DNA of 64,000 nt from the NCBI RefSeq assembly GCF_029277305.1, contig NZ_CP119526.1; one strand, written 5' to 3'. The notes under the pieces were generated by a model. That model made no database searches. It had not been told where the DNA came from and saw only the letters and a program-made list of their open reading frames with translations. Position 1 is the stretch's first letter; each line of letters starts with the position of its first letter. The stretch is from Guptibacillus hwajinpoensis. GTDB lineage: Bacteria; Bacillota; Bacilli; Bacillales; Guptibacillaceae. Below are positions 16,479 to 25,690 of the stretch, piece after piece. Made by a program: the position numbers and the translations under genes.

Positions 16479-17876
16479 TTAACCGATTGAACCTTCCATC
16501 TCAAATTTAATGAGACGGTTCATTTCAACCGCATACTCCATAGGAAGTTCTTTCGTAAATGGCTCGATAAAGCCCATTACGATCATTTCAGTAGCTTCTT
16601 CTTCAGATACACCACGGCTCATCAAGTAGAAGAGCTGTTCTTCCGAAACCTTCGATACTTTCGCTTCGTGTTCAAGTGAAATGTTATCGTTAAGAATTTC
16701 GTTGTAAGGAATTGTATCAGAAGTTGACTCGTTATCCATGATGAGCGTATCACACTCAACGTTAGAACGAGCGCCTTCAGCTTTACGGCCAAAGTGTACA
16801 ATACCACGGTATGTTACTTTACCGCCTTGCTTCGAAATGGATTTCGATACGATTGTTGAAGATGTGTTTGGTGCTAAGTGAATCATCTTAGCTCCTGCAT
16901 CCTGGTGCTGTCCTTTACCCGCAAGAGCGATTGAAAGGGTCATGCCTCGTGCGCCTTCACCTTTCAAGATAACAGCTGGATACTTCATCGTAAGTTTTGA
17001 ACCAATGTTACCATCGATCCATTCCATCGTTGCATTTTCTTCCGCAACTGCACGCTTCGTAACAAGGTTAAACACGTTGTTAGCCCAGTTCTGAATGGTT
17101 GTATAACGGCAGTATGCGTCTTTCTTAACGATGATTTCAACAACAGCACTGTGTAGAGAGTTTGTTGTGTAAACAGGTGCAGTACACCCTTCAACGTAAT
17201 GAACAGAAGAACCTTCGTCTGCAATGATAAGCGTACGCTCAAACTGTCCCATGTTTTCAGAGTTAATACGGAAATACGCTTGAAGAGGCGTATCTACTTT
17301 AACACCTTTAGGGACGTAGATGAACGATCCACCAGACCATACAGCAGAGTTTAGCGCTGAGAACTTATTGTCCGTTGCAGGGATTGTTTTAGCAAAGTAC
17401 TCTTTGAAAAGGTCTTCGTTTTCTTTAAGAGCAGTATCTGTATCTTTGAAAATAATACCCATATTCTCAAGATCTTCTTGCATGTTGTGGTAAACAACTT
17501 CAGATTCATACTGTGCAGAAACACCTGCAAGGTATTTTTGTTCTGCTTCAGGGATACCAAGCTTATCAAATGTTGCTTTGATTTCTTCTGGTACTTCATC
17601 CCATGATCGCTCAGACTTTTCAGAAGGCTTTACGTAGTACGTAATTTCATCGAAATCAAGATCAGCAAGATTACCGCCCCACTGAGGCATTGGCATGCTG
17701 TAGAAATGCTCTAGCGATTTCAAACGAAAATCAAGCATCCATTTAGGCTCTTCCTTCATACGAGAAATTTCTTTAACGATTTCAGGAGTTAACCCACGCT
17801 CTGAGCGGAAAATTGAAACGTCTTTATCACTAAAACCATACTGGTATTCGCCAACTTCAGGCATTTTTTTAGCCAT
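16479..17876 (-). CDS. sufB: Fe-S cluster assembly scaffold SufB
   Basis: This 465-residue protein, the same length as B. subtilis SufB, forms the scaffold SufBC2D on which clusters are built. It starts MAKKMPEVGEYQYGF at the ATG at 17876 behind GGAGGG; the frame runs further upstream without support. The beta-helix region holds NVECDTLIMDNESTSDT and the C-terminal LMSRGVSEEEA domain that binds SufC. Last gene of sufCDSUB, followed by a strong terminator. Confidence 0.97.
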   Translation of the reverse strand: MAKKMPEVGEYQYGFSDKDVSIFRSERGLTPEIVKEISRMKEEPKWMLDFRLKSLEHFYSMPMPQWGGNLADLDFDEITYYVKPSEKSERSWDEVPEEIKATFDKLGIPEAEQKYLAGVSAQYESEVVYHNMQEDLENMGIIFKDTDTALKENEDLFKEYFAKTIPATDNKFSALNSAVWSGGSFIYVPKGVKVDTPLQAYFRINSENMGQFERTLIIADEGSSVHYVEGCTAPVYTTNSLHSAVVEIIVKKDAYCRYTTIQNWANNVFNLVTKRAVAEENATMEWIDGNIGSKLTMKYPAVILKGEGARGMTLSIALAGKGQHQDAGAKMIHLAPNTSSTIVSKSISKQGGKVTYRGIVHFGRKAEGARSNVECDTLIMDNESTSDTIPYNEILNDNISLEHEAKVSKVSEEQLFYLMSRGVSEEEATEMIVMGFIEPFTKELPMEYAVEMNRLIKFEMEGSIG

Positions 17877-17977
17877 TATATTTCCCTCCTTGACATTACA
17901 CATGTCAGTGTTTGGCTGTTGTTCTCTTTCAACCATTCTAGTATGAAAAAGAAACGATGACAACACCTGGAAGCGAG

Positions 17978-18421
17978 TTACGCCTCACCCTGTTCCTTAA
18001 AGCCCTTCTCCATGGCTTTCCAAGAGAGTGTTGCACATTTAATTCGAGCAGGAAATTTCGAAACGCCTTGAAGTGCTTCAATATCACCAAGATCGAATTC
18101 TTCTTCGTCATACTCTTTGCCCTGCATCATATCAGAGAAAATTCCAGACAACTTCATCGCCTGATCAACCTCAAGCCCTTTGACTGACTGTGTCATCATT
18201 GACGCAGATGCCAGGCTTATAGAGCAACCTTCTCCAATAAACTTCGCATCCGAAATTTTCCCATCATCTACTTTCAACTGTAGTTGAATCGTGTCTCCAC
18301 ATGTAGGGTTATTCATATTTATTTTAAGATCGTTTCCTTCAAGTTCCCCTTTGTTTCTTGGGTTCTTGTAATGATCCATAATGACCTGTCGATATAACTG
18401 GTCTAGATTGTTAAAAGACAT
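17978..18421 (-). CDS. sufU: SufU sulfurtransferase/zinc protein
   Basis: This 147-residue SufU has the three conserved cysteines in NNPTCGDTIQL, GEGCSISLASASMM and RIKCATLSWKA. With an Asp they bind zinc and accept persulfide from SufS. Its ATG overlaps the end of sufS by 11 bp, so the pair is translationally coupled. This is the Gram-positive SUF arrangement in which SufU replaces SufE. Confidence 0.96.
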   Translation of the reverse strand: MSFNNLDQLYRQVIMDHYKNPRNKGELEGNDLKINMNNPTCGDTIQLQLKVDDGKISDAKFIGEGCSISLASASMMTQSVKGLEVDQAMKLSGIFSDMMQGKEYDEEEFDLGDIEALQGVSKFPARIKCATLSWKAMEKGFKEQGEA

Positions 18422-19634
18422 TACCGAAAAACTCCTTTGCTTTTCGTAATCCCGCTACAAATGTATCCACGTCTTCTTCTGTGTTATAAAGATAGAAGCT
18501 AGCACGTGCTGTAGCCGATACTTCAAGCCACTTCATAAGCGGCTGAGCGCAATGATGTCCGGCGCGAACCGCGATGCCTTCTGTGTCTAGTACAGTAGCC
18601 ACATCGTGTGGATGAACTTCGTCACTATTGAAGGTTACAACGCCAGCACGCTTTTCAGGTCCGTATATTGTTACGCCTTCGATTGTGGATAACTGCTCTA
18701 TTGCATACTTAGCAAGATGTGACTCATGCTGCTGAATGTTATCCATTCCAATTTCATTTAAGAAGTCAATGGCTGCACCAAGACCGACTGCACCTGCAAT
18801 AATTGGCGTACCACCTTCGAACTTCCAAGGGAGATCTTTCCATGTCGAGTCATAGAGACCTACATAATCAATCATTTCCCCTCCGAATTCAAATGGGTCC
18901 ATCTTTTCTAGTAATTGTCTCTTACCATAAAGAACACCAATTCCAGTCGGACCGCACATTTTATGTCCAGAGAATGCAAAGAAATCACAATCGAGATCCT
19001 GTACGTCAATGTTCATATGCGGTGTGCTTTGAGCTCCATCAACAACCATAATGGCACCATTTCGATGTGCAATAGCCGCCATTTCCTTGATTGGATTAAT
19101 TGTCCCAAGCACGTTAGAAACCTGCATAACAGACACAATTTTCGTGTTCTCAGTTACCGTTTTTTCTACGTCTTCAAGTGCAATTGTTCCATCAGGTTGA
19201 AGCGGAATATATTTAAGAGTAGCACCAGTTGCCTTCACAACCTGTTGCCACGGGATAATGTTACTGTGATGCTCCATTGGTGTGATGACAACTTCATCAC
19301 CCTCTGAAAGATTTGCACGTCCATAGCTTGAAGCTACCATATTAAGCGCCGTAGTTGTTCCACGAGTAAAGATAACTTCTTCTGTTGAGGAAGCATGAAT
19401 AAACTCACGTACCTTTTCACGTGCGCCTTCATAGGCGTCAGTTGCATGTGTACCAAGCGTATGAACACCACGGTGAACGTTTGAATTAATTTCCTTGTAG
19501 TAACGCTCCACTGCATCAATCACTTGAGCTGGCTTCTGAGACGTTGCTGCACTATCAAGGTATACAAGAGGATTCCCATTTACCTCTTGATGTAAAATGG
19601 GAAACTGCTTGCGAATGTCTTGGACATTCATCAT
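18411..19634 (-). CDS. sufS: Cysteine desulfurase SufS
   Basis: This 407-residue PLP enzyme removes sulfur from cysteine and hands it to SufU. The PLP lysine is in FAFSGHKMCGPTG, the catalytic cysteine in RAGHHCAQPLM, and the N-terminus has VYLDSAATSQKP. The ATG overlaps the sufD stop by one base (TAATG). Group II desulfurase by sequence. Confidence 0.96.
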   Translation of the reverse strand: MMNVQDIRKQFPILHQEVNGNPLVYLDSAATSQKPAQVIDAVERYYKEINSNVHRGVHTLGTHATDAYEGAREKVREFIHASSTEEVIFTRGTTTALNMVASSYGRANLSEGDEVVITPMEHHSNIIPWQQVVKATGATLKYIPLQPDGTIALEDVEKTVTENTKIVSVMQVSNVLGTINPIKEMAAIAHRNGAIMVVDGAQSTPHMNIDVQDLDCDFFAFSGHKMCGPTGIGVLYGKRQLLEKMDPFEFGGEMIDYVGLYDSTWKDLPWKFEGGTPIIAGAVGLGAAIDFLNEIGMDNIQQHESHLAKYAIEQLSTIEGVTIYGPEKRAGVVTFNSDEVHPHDVATVLDTEGIAVRAGHHCAQPLMKWLEVSATARASFYLYNTEEDVDTFVAGLRKAKEFFGNVF

Positions 19635-20941
19635 TAATTTACTTTCCCTTCAGTAACCTCTACCGCACGTTTACGAACGCCTTCAATCGGAAGTTCGTTA
19701 ATAACTGGTGCAAGGAAACCGTGGATTATCAAACGTTCTGCTTCATGACGAGAAATTCCGCGACTTTGCAAGTAGTAAAGCTGAATTGGATCAACTTTAC
19801 CTACAGAAGCAGCGTGACCAGCCATAACATCATCTTCATCGATCAGAAGAATTGGGTTAGCATCTCCACGTGCTTTCTCATTCATCATAAGAACACGCTG
19901 AGTTTGCTCACCGTTTGATTTGGCAGCGCCATGCTCAATCTTTGTTACACCGTTAAAGATCGCACTTGCACTATCTTTTTGAACACCGTGAACAAGCAGC
20001 ATACCTTCAGAATTTTTACCGTGGTGGATAATCTGATTCGTGAAGTTCTGTTTCTGATCTCCGCGACCAATTGTAACCGTCTTAGAATCAGCGTTCGAAC
20101 CATCACCAATTAGGTGCGTTGTATTCGTAGATACCGTATTACCGTCGTTCATCTGAGCAAGTGCCCAGTCAACTTTACCATCACGAGCAACATTCGCACG
20201 ACGATTCACGTAAGTTGTTACTCCCTTAGAAAAGTTATCAACAGAACCAAACGTTACACGAGCGTTCTGACCTACGTGTACTTCAGCAATGATATTCGCA
20301 ACAGACTCTTCATCATTTCCGTAAGAAAGATAGTTCTCCACATATGTGACTGAACTATTATCTTCAGCAACGATAATCACGTGATTAAATAGACCTGCTT
20401 CAGGATCTTCCTGCCAGTATAGAGCTTGAACAGGAACGTCTACTTCAACATTACGAGGTACATATAAGAATGTTCCTCCGTTTAGTAGTGCCGCATGAAC
20501 AGCAGTTAGGCGATTCTCGTCTACCTTCATAACGTCTTTCATGAAGTACTTCTCGACAAGGTCACCGTGCTCTTGTAGAGCTGTTTGAATATCTGTGAAA
20601 ATAACTCCCTGTTCTTTCAGCTCTTCAGAAAGCTGATGAAAAACAGGTGTAGAATTACGATGTACTAGAAGATTACCTGATTGCTGATCTTTCGCAACGA
20701 GTTCACGTACGTCTTTTGGAAGGTCATCCAGTGAAGAAATAGCGTCTGCAGGTACATCGTGTTTAAATGAAGTGAAGTTCCACTTATCGATTTTCGTTTT
20801 ATCAGGCTTTGGCATAGGAAGGTTTTCTGACTTCTCTAAGGCCTTTAAACGCAGGGATTCCATCCATTTCGGTTCCTGGCGTTTTTCTGAAAAAGATTTA
20901 ATGTAATCTTGATCGAATGCAATCTTCGTATCCACTGACAT
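19634..20941 (-). CDS. sufD: Fe-S cluster assembly protein SufD
   Basis: This 435-residue partner of SufB in the SufBC2D scaffold shares the beta-helix core (IGRGDQKQNFTNQIIHHG) and the C-terminal YYLQSRGISRHEAERL domain. Two candidate ATGs exist. The one at 20941 is preceded by GGAGG with a proper 6-nt spacer, whereas the one at 20947 touches the ribosome binding site. Co-transcribed between sufC and sufS. Confidence 0.95.
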   Translation of the reverse strand: MSVDTKIAFDQDYIKSFSEKRQEPKWMESLRLKALEKSENLPMPKPDKTKIDKWNFTSFKHDVPADAISSLDDLPKDVRELVAKDQQSGNLLVHRNSTPVFHQLSEELKEQGVIFTDIQTALQEHGDLVEKYFMKDVMKVDENRLTAVHAALLNGGTFLYVPRNVEVDVPVQALYWQEDPEAGLFNHVIIVAEDNSSVTYVENYLSYGNDEESVANIIAEVHVGQNARVTFGSVDNFSKGVTTYVNRRANVARDGKVDWALAQMNDGNTVSTNTTHLIGDGSNADSKTVTIGRGDQKQNFTNQIIHHGKNSEGMLLVHGVQKDSASAIFNGVTKIEHGAAKSNGEQTQRVLMMNEKARGDANPILLIDEDDVMAGHAASVGKVDPIQLYYLQSRGISRHEAERLIIHGFLAPVINELPIEGVRKRAVEVTEGKVN

Positions 20942-20959
20942 TGTCATCCTCCTTACCGC

Positions 20960-21745
20960 TTACGCTTCTTGACCAACTGTTTCGTCTTTAATTCCAAGTT
21001 CTTGTTTAATCCAATCATAGCCTTCTGACTCAAGACGCTGAGCTAGTTCTGCGCCGCCAGATTTCACAATACGACCTTGCATCATTACGTGTACTTTATC
21101 AGGCGTAATGTAGTTCAATAGACGCTGATAGTGTGTAATGATTAGGCAACCAAAGTCATCGCTACGCATAGCGTTAACGCCTTTTGATACAACTTTAAGT
21201 GCATCGATATCAAGACCAGAGTCAATCTCATCTAGAACAGCGATTTTTGGTTCAAGCATCATAAGTTGAAGAATTTCGTTACGCTTCTTCTCACCGCCAG
21301 AGAAACCTTCATTCAGGTAACGCTGAGCGAATTCTTCACCCATATCAAGCTCTGCCATTTTCTTGTCTAGCTTCTTGATGAATTTCATTAATGAAATTTC
21401 ATCGCCTTCTTCACGACGAGCATTAATTGCAGAACGAAGGAAATCAGCGTTTGTTACGCCACTTACTTCACTTGGATATTGCATAGCAAGGAAGAGTCCA
21501 GCTTTTGCACGCTCATCAACTTCCATTTCAAGTACATCTTCATTATCAAGGAAGACACTGCCTTCAGTGATTTCGTATTTAGGATGCCCCATAATAGCTG
21601 ACGCGAGGGTAGATTTACCTGTACCGTTCGGTCCCATTACTGCGTGGATTTCTCCACCATTTATTTCAAGGTTTAATCCTTTAAGAATCTCTTTTCCCTC
21701 AATGGAAACATGAAGATTTTCAATCTTAAGAGTTGATGCTGCCAT
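20960..21745 (-). CDS. sufC: Fe-S cluster assembly ATPase SufC
   Basis: This 261-residue ABC-type ATPase has Walker A GPNGTGKST (about 38-46), Q-loop MQYPSEVSG, signature FSGGEKKRNEI and Walker B IAVLDEIDSGLD. It drives conformational change in the SufBC2D scaffold. First gene of the operon; GGAGGT precedes the ATG, and a consensus promoter lies at 21786-21813. Confidence 0.97.
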   Translation of the reverse strand: MAASTLKIENLHVSIEGKEILKGLNLEINGGEIHAVMGPNGTGKSTLASAIMGHPKYEITEGSVFLDNEDVLEMEVDERAKAGLFLAMQYPSEVSGVTNADFLRSAINARREEGDEISLMKFIKKLDKKMAELDMGEEFAQRYLNEGFSGGEKKRNEILQLMMLEPKIAVLDEIDSGLDIDALKVVSKGVNAMRSDDFGCLIITHYQRLLNYITPDKVHVMMQGRIVKSGGAELAQRLESEGYDWIKQELGIKDETVGQEA

Positions 21746-21785
21746 TTGTGAATACCTCCAATAACGTTTATACTATTCCTTCCTT

Positions 21786-21813
21786 ATTGTAGTATCTATA
21801 AGGTGTATGTCAA
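21786..21813 (-). promoter_or_regulatory. SigA-type promoter of sufCDSUB
   Basis: Minus strand TTGACA, 16 bp, then TACAAT, about 40 bp before the sufC start codon. Confidence 0.75.
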
Positions 21814-22029
21814 GGAATGTGTGCTGAGTCATTCTCAATCTATTTTCATTCTAATTTTATAACAAATCCAAACTAATATCAAGGAACCGAAAGATCATAC
21901 CTTTTAGCGTTCTCCACAAGAACTACCACTATTCCTCAATGAGAATGAAAGATGATTTTTTCGTTTATCCCTAGTTAAGACTACCATTTAATAGTAGACC
22001 ATTCAATGAACACACAACATTAGTTCAAT
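21814..22029. other. Intergenic stretch upstream of suf, no gene seen
   Basis: AT-rich sequence with no supported reading frame. It contains TGAGTCATTCTCA and, about 100 bp away, CAATGAGAATGA, which are loosely similar to each other but do not fit a Fur box well. I assign no function. Confidence 0.4.
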
Positions 22030-22056
22030 ACAAAAAACCAGTCTGGCGACTGGTTT
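22030..22056 (-). terminator. Terminator following the small ORF at 22086
   Basis: Minus strand AACCAGTC / GACTGGTT with a four-base loop, followed by TTTTTTG. It lies 30 bp after the stop of the 58-codon ORF, supporting that ORF as a real transcript. Confidence 0.85.
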
Positions 22057-22085
22057 AAAGTGTTATGTTCTTTCTGGATGCTGAT

Positions 22086-22262
22086 TCATTTTGAGAGTCT
22101 ACGGTCGAATTCACTTACCATTTTAAGACTTCGACGGTGATTCATCTCACGGTCTCTTTCGATTTCCATTCGTTTATTGAAATTCCGGCTATACTCTGCA
22201 TAACCTACTCCGTGAGACTGGTACATCGCCTTTTCCATTTCAGGTGTGTGGTTTAACCGCAT
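22086..22262 (-). CDS. Small basic hypothetical protein (58 aa)
   Basis: The ORF encodes MRLNHTPEMEKAMYQSHG followed by a charged, helix-prone sequence rich in Arg, Glu and Met, ending DRRLSK. It has no cysteine, signal peptide or membrane helix. A terminator follows directly. The upstream AAAGGA lies 19 nt before the ATG, which is too far. An in-frame ATT codon 4 triplets earlier would sit at the proper distance, so initiation at ATT is possible. Not recognised; no function assigned. Confidence 0.5.
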   Translation of the reverse strand: MRLNHTPEMEKAMYQSHGVGYAEYSRNFNKRMEIERDREMNHRRSLKMVSEFDRRLSK

Positions 22263-22489
22263 CGAACTAATAATGAATCAATCCTTTCGATATCTTTTTG
22301 CTTACACAGATACTTTACCACGTTGAATTAGTAGCTACAAACAGCATTTAAAGGATTGAGGAAGTCTATGGAAGGATGAGTAGAGTTCTGAATAAACAAA
22401 AAACTCTTTCTCTTATTTTCTCTCCCATATCCACCCTATTTCATTAGCTCCCGTATGAACTACATTTATAATAGAAGAAAGTCGATTTA

Positions 22490-22861
22490 TTAATGCGCCA
22501 TTTGATCAAGATCTTTGATGCATTCTTGAACTAAGGTAACCGCTTGACTCATTGCAGCTCCACCGCCGAAAGCAGCTGTCACTCCAACAGTTTCAAGAAT
22601 TTCTTGTTCAGAACATCCTTGATCAAGGCACCCCTTTGTATGGTAGATAATACAATACTCGTCTTGTGAGAAAATCGAAATACCAAGCGCAATCATTTGT
22701 TTCTCTTTCTGACTTATTGCCCCTTCTTTAAAACAGGCTTCTGTAAATGCATTATACTTCTTCGCAAGCTGAGGCATTTTCTCAGTAAACATGCCAAGTC
22801 CTTCTTTATAATCATGCAGCGCCGCTTCTGAGAAATTGTTGAATTCTTGTTCTTGCTTCAA
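22490..22861 (-). CDS. Carboxymuconolactone decarboxylase/AhpD-like protein
   Basis: This 123-residue helical protein of the CMD family has the AhpD-like motif EYCIIYHTKGC (about residues 67-77), with a reactive Cys and His and a second Cys. Such proteins act as alkylhydroperoxidase-like thiol enzymes or as true decarboxylases. The E-x-C-x3-H pattern favours a redox role, but no partner reductase is adjacent. TTG start at 22861 with GAAGGAGG. Confidence 0.78.
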   Translation of the reverse strand: MKQEQEFNNFSEAALHDYKEGLGMFTEKMPQLAKKYNAFTEACFKEGAISQKEKQMIALGISIFSQDEYCIIYHTKGCLDQGCSEQEILETVGVTAAFGGGAAMSQAVTLVQECIKDLDQMAH

Positions 22862-22940
22862 GACGCATTCCTCCTTCTAGTTATTCCATGTTAGTATGAG
22901 AAGACAAGAACTATGCTATCCATGAAATTTTCAAGGAGTT

Positions 22941-23040
22941 TGTTTTATAGAGAGGTAGTGGTCGATTTCCGCTCCAATCAGCGAAATGTGGTTTTCTCAC
23001 AAAACTTCTTTCAAAAACAACTTACTTTCAGAAAGAGCCT
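22941..23040 (+). repeat. R3: internally deleted copy of the repeat family
   Basis: It has left-side sequence (GAGGTAGTGGTCGATTTCCGCTCC) joined directly to right-side sequence (AATCAGCGAAATGTGG ... CAGAAAGAGCCT). In full copies, TTCCGCTCC occurs on both sides of the GC-rich core. Here only one TTCCGCTCC remains and the core is missing, as expected for recombination between the two. Confidence 0.75.
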
Positions 23041-23153
23041 TCCAGAAAAAGAACTAGCGAGTGTTCCCATGTGAGCGACGCCCAATTAATGGGTAGAGTA
23101 TTACTTATAACCTTAAATAACCTTGGTACTAAACCTAAAAAGGAGTGGATCTC

Positions 23154-24104
23154 ATGTCTGAAGGAAAAACGACTCGTGTAGCACTTATTGGAACAGGTTT
23201 TGTGGGAACAAGCTATGCCTTTTCATTATTAAACCAAGAACTTGTGAATGAACTTGTATTAATCGATTTAAATAAAGAAAAAGCGGAAGGTGAAGCTAGA
23301 GACTTGAATCACGGCCTTCCTTTTGGTGCTCCTATGAAAATTTGGGCTGGGGATTACGAAGATTGCGCTGAGGCTGACATCGTTGTGATTTGTGCAGGAG
23401 CAAACCAGGCTCCAGGTGAAACAAGACTGGATCTTATTGATAAGAATACTGCGATATTCGAAAAGATCGTTACAAGTGTTATGAAGAGTGGTTTTGACGG
23501 GATCTTCATCGTGGCCACTAACCCTGTAGACGCTCTATCCTATGCAACTTGGAAGTTCTCTGGTCTGCCAAAAGAACGGGTAATTGGCTCAGGTACTATT
23601 CTTGATACAGCTAGATTTCGATACTTATTAGGTGAGTATTTCGATGTAGATTCAAGAAATGTTCACGGCTATATTCTCGGAGAGCATGGTGATACTGAGG
23701 TTCCAATTTGGAGTCATACGACAATTGGAAGTAGACCGATTCTTTCTCTAATCGAGAACAATAGTAGAGCAAAAGGCGAACTTGATGATCTTTTTGTTAA
23801 CGTACGCGACGCTGCTTATCATATCATTAACCGCAAAGGTGCTACCTATTACGGCATTGCAATGGGGCTTGTACGATTAACAAAAGCCATTATTCGAAAT
23901 GAGAATTCAATTCTCACCATCTCCACGCTCCTTCAAGGAGAATATGGACAGAACGACATTTACATCGGTGTCCCTGCTATCGTAAATAATAATGGGATAA
24001 GAGAAGTAATTGAATTAGATCTTGATCCAAACGAAAAGGAAAAATTCCATCACTCAGCACAAACCTTACGAAAGGCAATGGAGCCTATTCAAAAATACGA
24101 ATAA
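23154..24104 (+). CDS. ldh: L-lactate dehydrogenase
   Basis: This 316-residue NAD-dependent dehydrogenase reduces pyruvate to L-lactate. It has the Rossmann motif GTGFVGTSYA (about 14-23), the substrate-discriminating loop CAGANQAPGETRLDL (the Gln and Arg of LDH rather than malate dehydrogenase) and the catalytic His in GEHGDTEVPIWSH. The ATG at 23154 has AAAAAGGAG 8 nt upstream. The GTG nine bases earlier overlaps that site and is less likely. Single gene with its own terminator; I see no clear Rex operator in the 110 bp upstream. Confidence 0.93.
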   Translation: MSEGKTTRVALIGTGFVGTSYAFSLLNQELVNELVLIDLNKEKAEGEARDLNHGLPFGAPMKIWAGDYEDCAEADIVVICAGANQAPGETRLDLIDKNTAIFEKIVTSVMKSGFDGIFIVATNPVDALSYATWKFSGLPKERVIGSGTILDTARFRYLLGEYFDVDSRNVHGYILGEHGDTEVPIWSHTTIGSRPILSLIENNSRAKGELDDLFVNVRDAAYHIINRKGATYYGIAMGLVRLTKAIIRNENSILTISTLLQGEYGQNDIYIGVPAIVNNNGIREVIELDLDPNEKEKFHHSAQTLRKAMEPIQKYE

Positions 24105-24111
24105 TTACTAT

Positions 24112-24148
24112 AACAAAAGGTTCTCCACAACTGTGGAGAACCTTTTGT
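24112..24148. terminator. Bidirectional terminator between ldh and metQ
   Basis: AAAAGGTTCTCCAC / GTGGAGAACCTTTT is a perfect 14-bp stem with an AACT loop, serving both convergent genes. Confidence 0.93.
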
Positions 24149-24153
24149 GTGAC

Positions 24154-24996
24154 TTATTCGTTTACTGGCACAACAGCACCGTTATATTCTTCTTTAATAA
24201 AGTTTTGAATGTCTTCAGAACGAAGAACTTCAACTAGTGTTTTAACAGCTTCGTTGTCTTCGTCACCTTTATTAACAGTAATGACGTTCACGTATGGTGA
24301 ATTTGAATCTTCAAGTGCAATGGCATCTTCTTGCGGATTCAAACCAGCGTCAATTGCATAGTTTGTGTTGATCATAACTGCATCGCCTTCACCCTGCTGA
24401 TAGATCTGAGGAAGAAGTGATGCTTCAACATCTGTTTTGAACTCAATGTTTTTAGGGTTCTCTGCTATATTTTCTACAGTAGCATCTGCTGCTTTCACAC
24501 CCTCTTCAAGAGTGATTAGCCCTTGTGCTTCAAGAAGAGAAAGCATACGCCCGTGGTCAGATACAGAGTTACTCATTATGATTTGTGCGCCTTCTGGAAG
24601 CTCTTCTAGGCTTTCATAATCCTCTGAATATACACCGATTGGTTCAATGTGAATGCCACCAGCGTTAACAAAGTCATAGTTCTCGTTCTCTTCCATCTGA
24701 AGATCCATGTAAGGAATTGTTTGGAAGTAGTTTGCATCTAACTCGCCATTAGCAAGCGTCTTATTTGGAAGAATGTAATCTTGGAACGTCTTAATTTCAA
24801 GCTCTACGCCTTTTTCTTTCAGAACCGGCTTTGCTTCTTCAAGAATTTCAGCGTGTGGAATGTTTGATGCACCTACTACAAGCTTGTTCGAATCTTCTCC
24901 CTCGCCTGATGAACCTTCACTGTTGCTGTTGTTTGCTCCACATGCTGCAAGTACAGCCAAAGCAAGGACAGCTAAGATTGACAACAATTTCTTCAT
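24154..24996 (-). CDS. metQ: Methionine-binding lipoprotein MetQ
   Basis: This 280-residue extracellular solute-binding protein of the NlpA family has a signal peptide and lipobox LAAC (Cys at residue 19), then an Asn/Ser/Glu-rich linker. The binding domain contains VGASNIPHAEIL and the NTNYAIDAGL segment typical of MetQ. It delivers D/L-methionine to MetI. Last gene of metN-metI-metQ, under SAM riboswitch control. Confidence 0.92.
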   Translation of the reverse strand: MKKLLSILAVLALAVLAACGANNSNSEGSSGEGEDSNKLVVGASNIPHAEILEEAKPVLKEKGVELEIKTFQDYILPNKTLANGELDANYFQTIPYMDLQMEENENYDFVNAGGIHIEPIGVYSEDYESLEELPEGAQIIMSNSVSDHGRMLSLLEAQGLITLEEGVKAADATVENIAENPKNIEFKTDVEASLLPQIYQQGEGDAVMINTNYAIDAGLNPQEDAIALEDSNSPYVNVITVNKGDEDNEAVKTLVEVLRSEDIQNFIKEEYNGAVVPVNE

Positions 24997-25021
24997 AACT
25001 GAATCTCTCCTTTTCTCCTCT

Positions 25022-25690
25022 TTATCTTTTATCTATTGCTCTTGTTGTTAAGTCTCCACTAACTTGAAGAATAGCAACAATAACTAATATTAAGACCGTA
25101 GCAACTAACGTAACATCAGGATTATTTCGTTGAAAACCTTCTAGATAGGCAAGGTTTCCAAGACCACCTGCACCAACGACACCTGCCATCGCCGTATAGC
25201 TGACAAGCGCAATTGCAGTTACTGTAATACCAGAAATAAGCGCTGGCATCGCCTCAGGAAGTAGGACTTTAAAAACAATAGCTCCGTTTGATGCACCCAT
25301 AGATTGAGACGCTTCAATAACTCCCTTATCAACTTCTCTTAACGCAATTTCAACCATTCTTGCATAGAATGGGGCTGCCCCTGCAATTAGTGCTGGAAGT
25401 GCGGCATTTGCTCCTAGCATTGTACCGATAATATAAACGGACAATGGGATAAGCAAAATGATCAAAATGATAAACGGAATGGAACGGAACAAGTTAACAA
25501 TTCCAGCGATGATACCATTCACAAACTTATTCTCCCAAATATTACCTTTAGCTGTTAGGAATAGCAGTAGACCAAGGGCAATACCTAAGATAAACGTTGC
25601 TAGGACAGAAATGGCCGTCATATACATTGTTTGTAGGGTCGCTTCCCACATGTTTTCCCAATTAACGTTCGGAAATAGTGACTCAGTCAT
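25022..25690 (-). CDS. metI: Methionine ABC transporter permease
   Basis: This 222-residue permease has five hydrophobic helices and the cytoplasmic EAA-type loop EASQSMGASNGAIVFKVLLPEA (about 141-162), which contacts MetN. Its start overlaps the end of metN by 8 bp. Known as metP in B. subtilis nomenclature; metI is used here to avoid confusion with the NSS transporter. Confidence 0.92.
   Translation of the reverse strand: MTESLFPNVNWENMWEATLQTMYMTAISVLATFILGIALGLLLFLTAKGNIWENKFVNGIIAGIVNLFRSIPFIILIILLIPLSVYIIGTMLGANAALPALIAGAAPFYARMVEIALREVDKGVIEASQSMGASNGAIVFKVLLPEAMPALISGITVTAIALVSYTAMAGVVGAGGLGNLAYLEGFQRNNPDVTLVATVLILVIVAILQVSGDLTTRAIDKR

Noticed and set aside
21826..21945. Fur box upstream of the suf operon
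   Set aside because: TGAGTCATTCTCA and CAATGAGAATGA do not match the Fur, PerR or Zur consensus well enough.
23041..23153. Rex operator before ldh
   Set aside because: No TTGTGAAAT-type inverted repeat is visible in the short upstream region.
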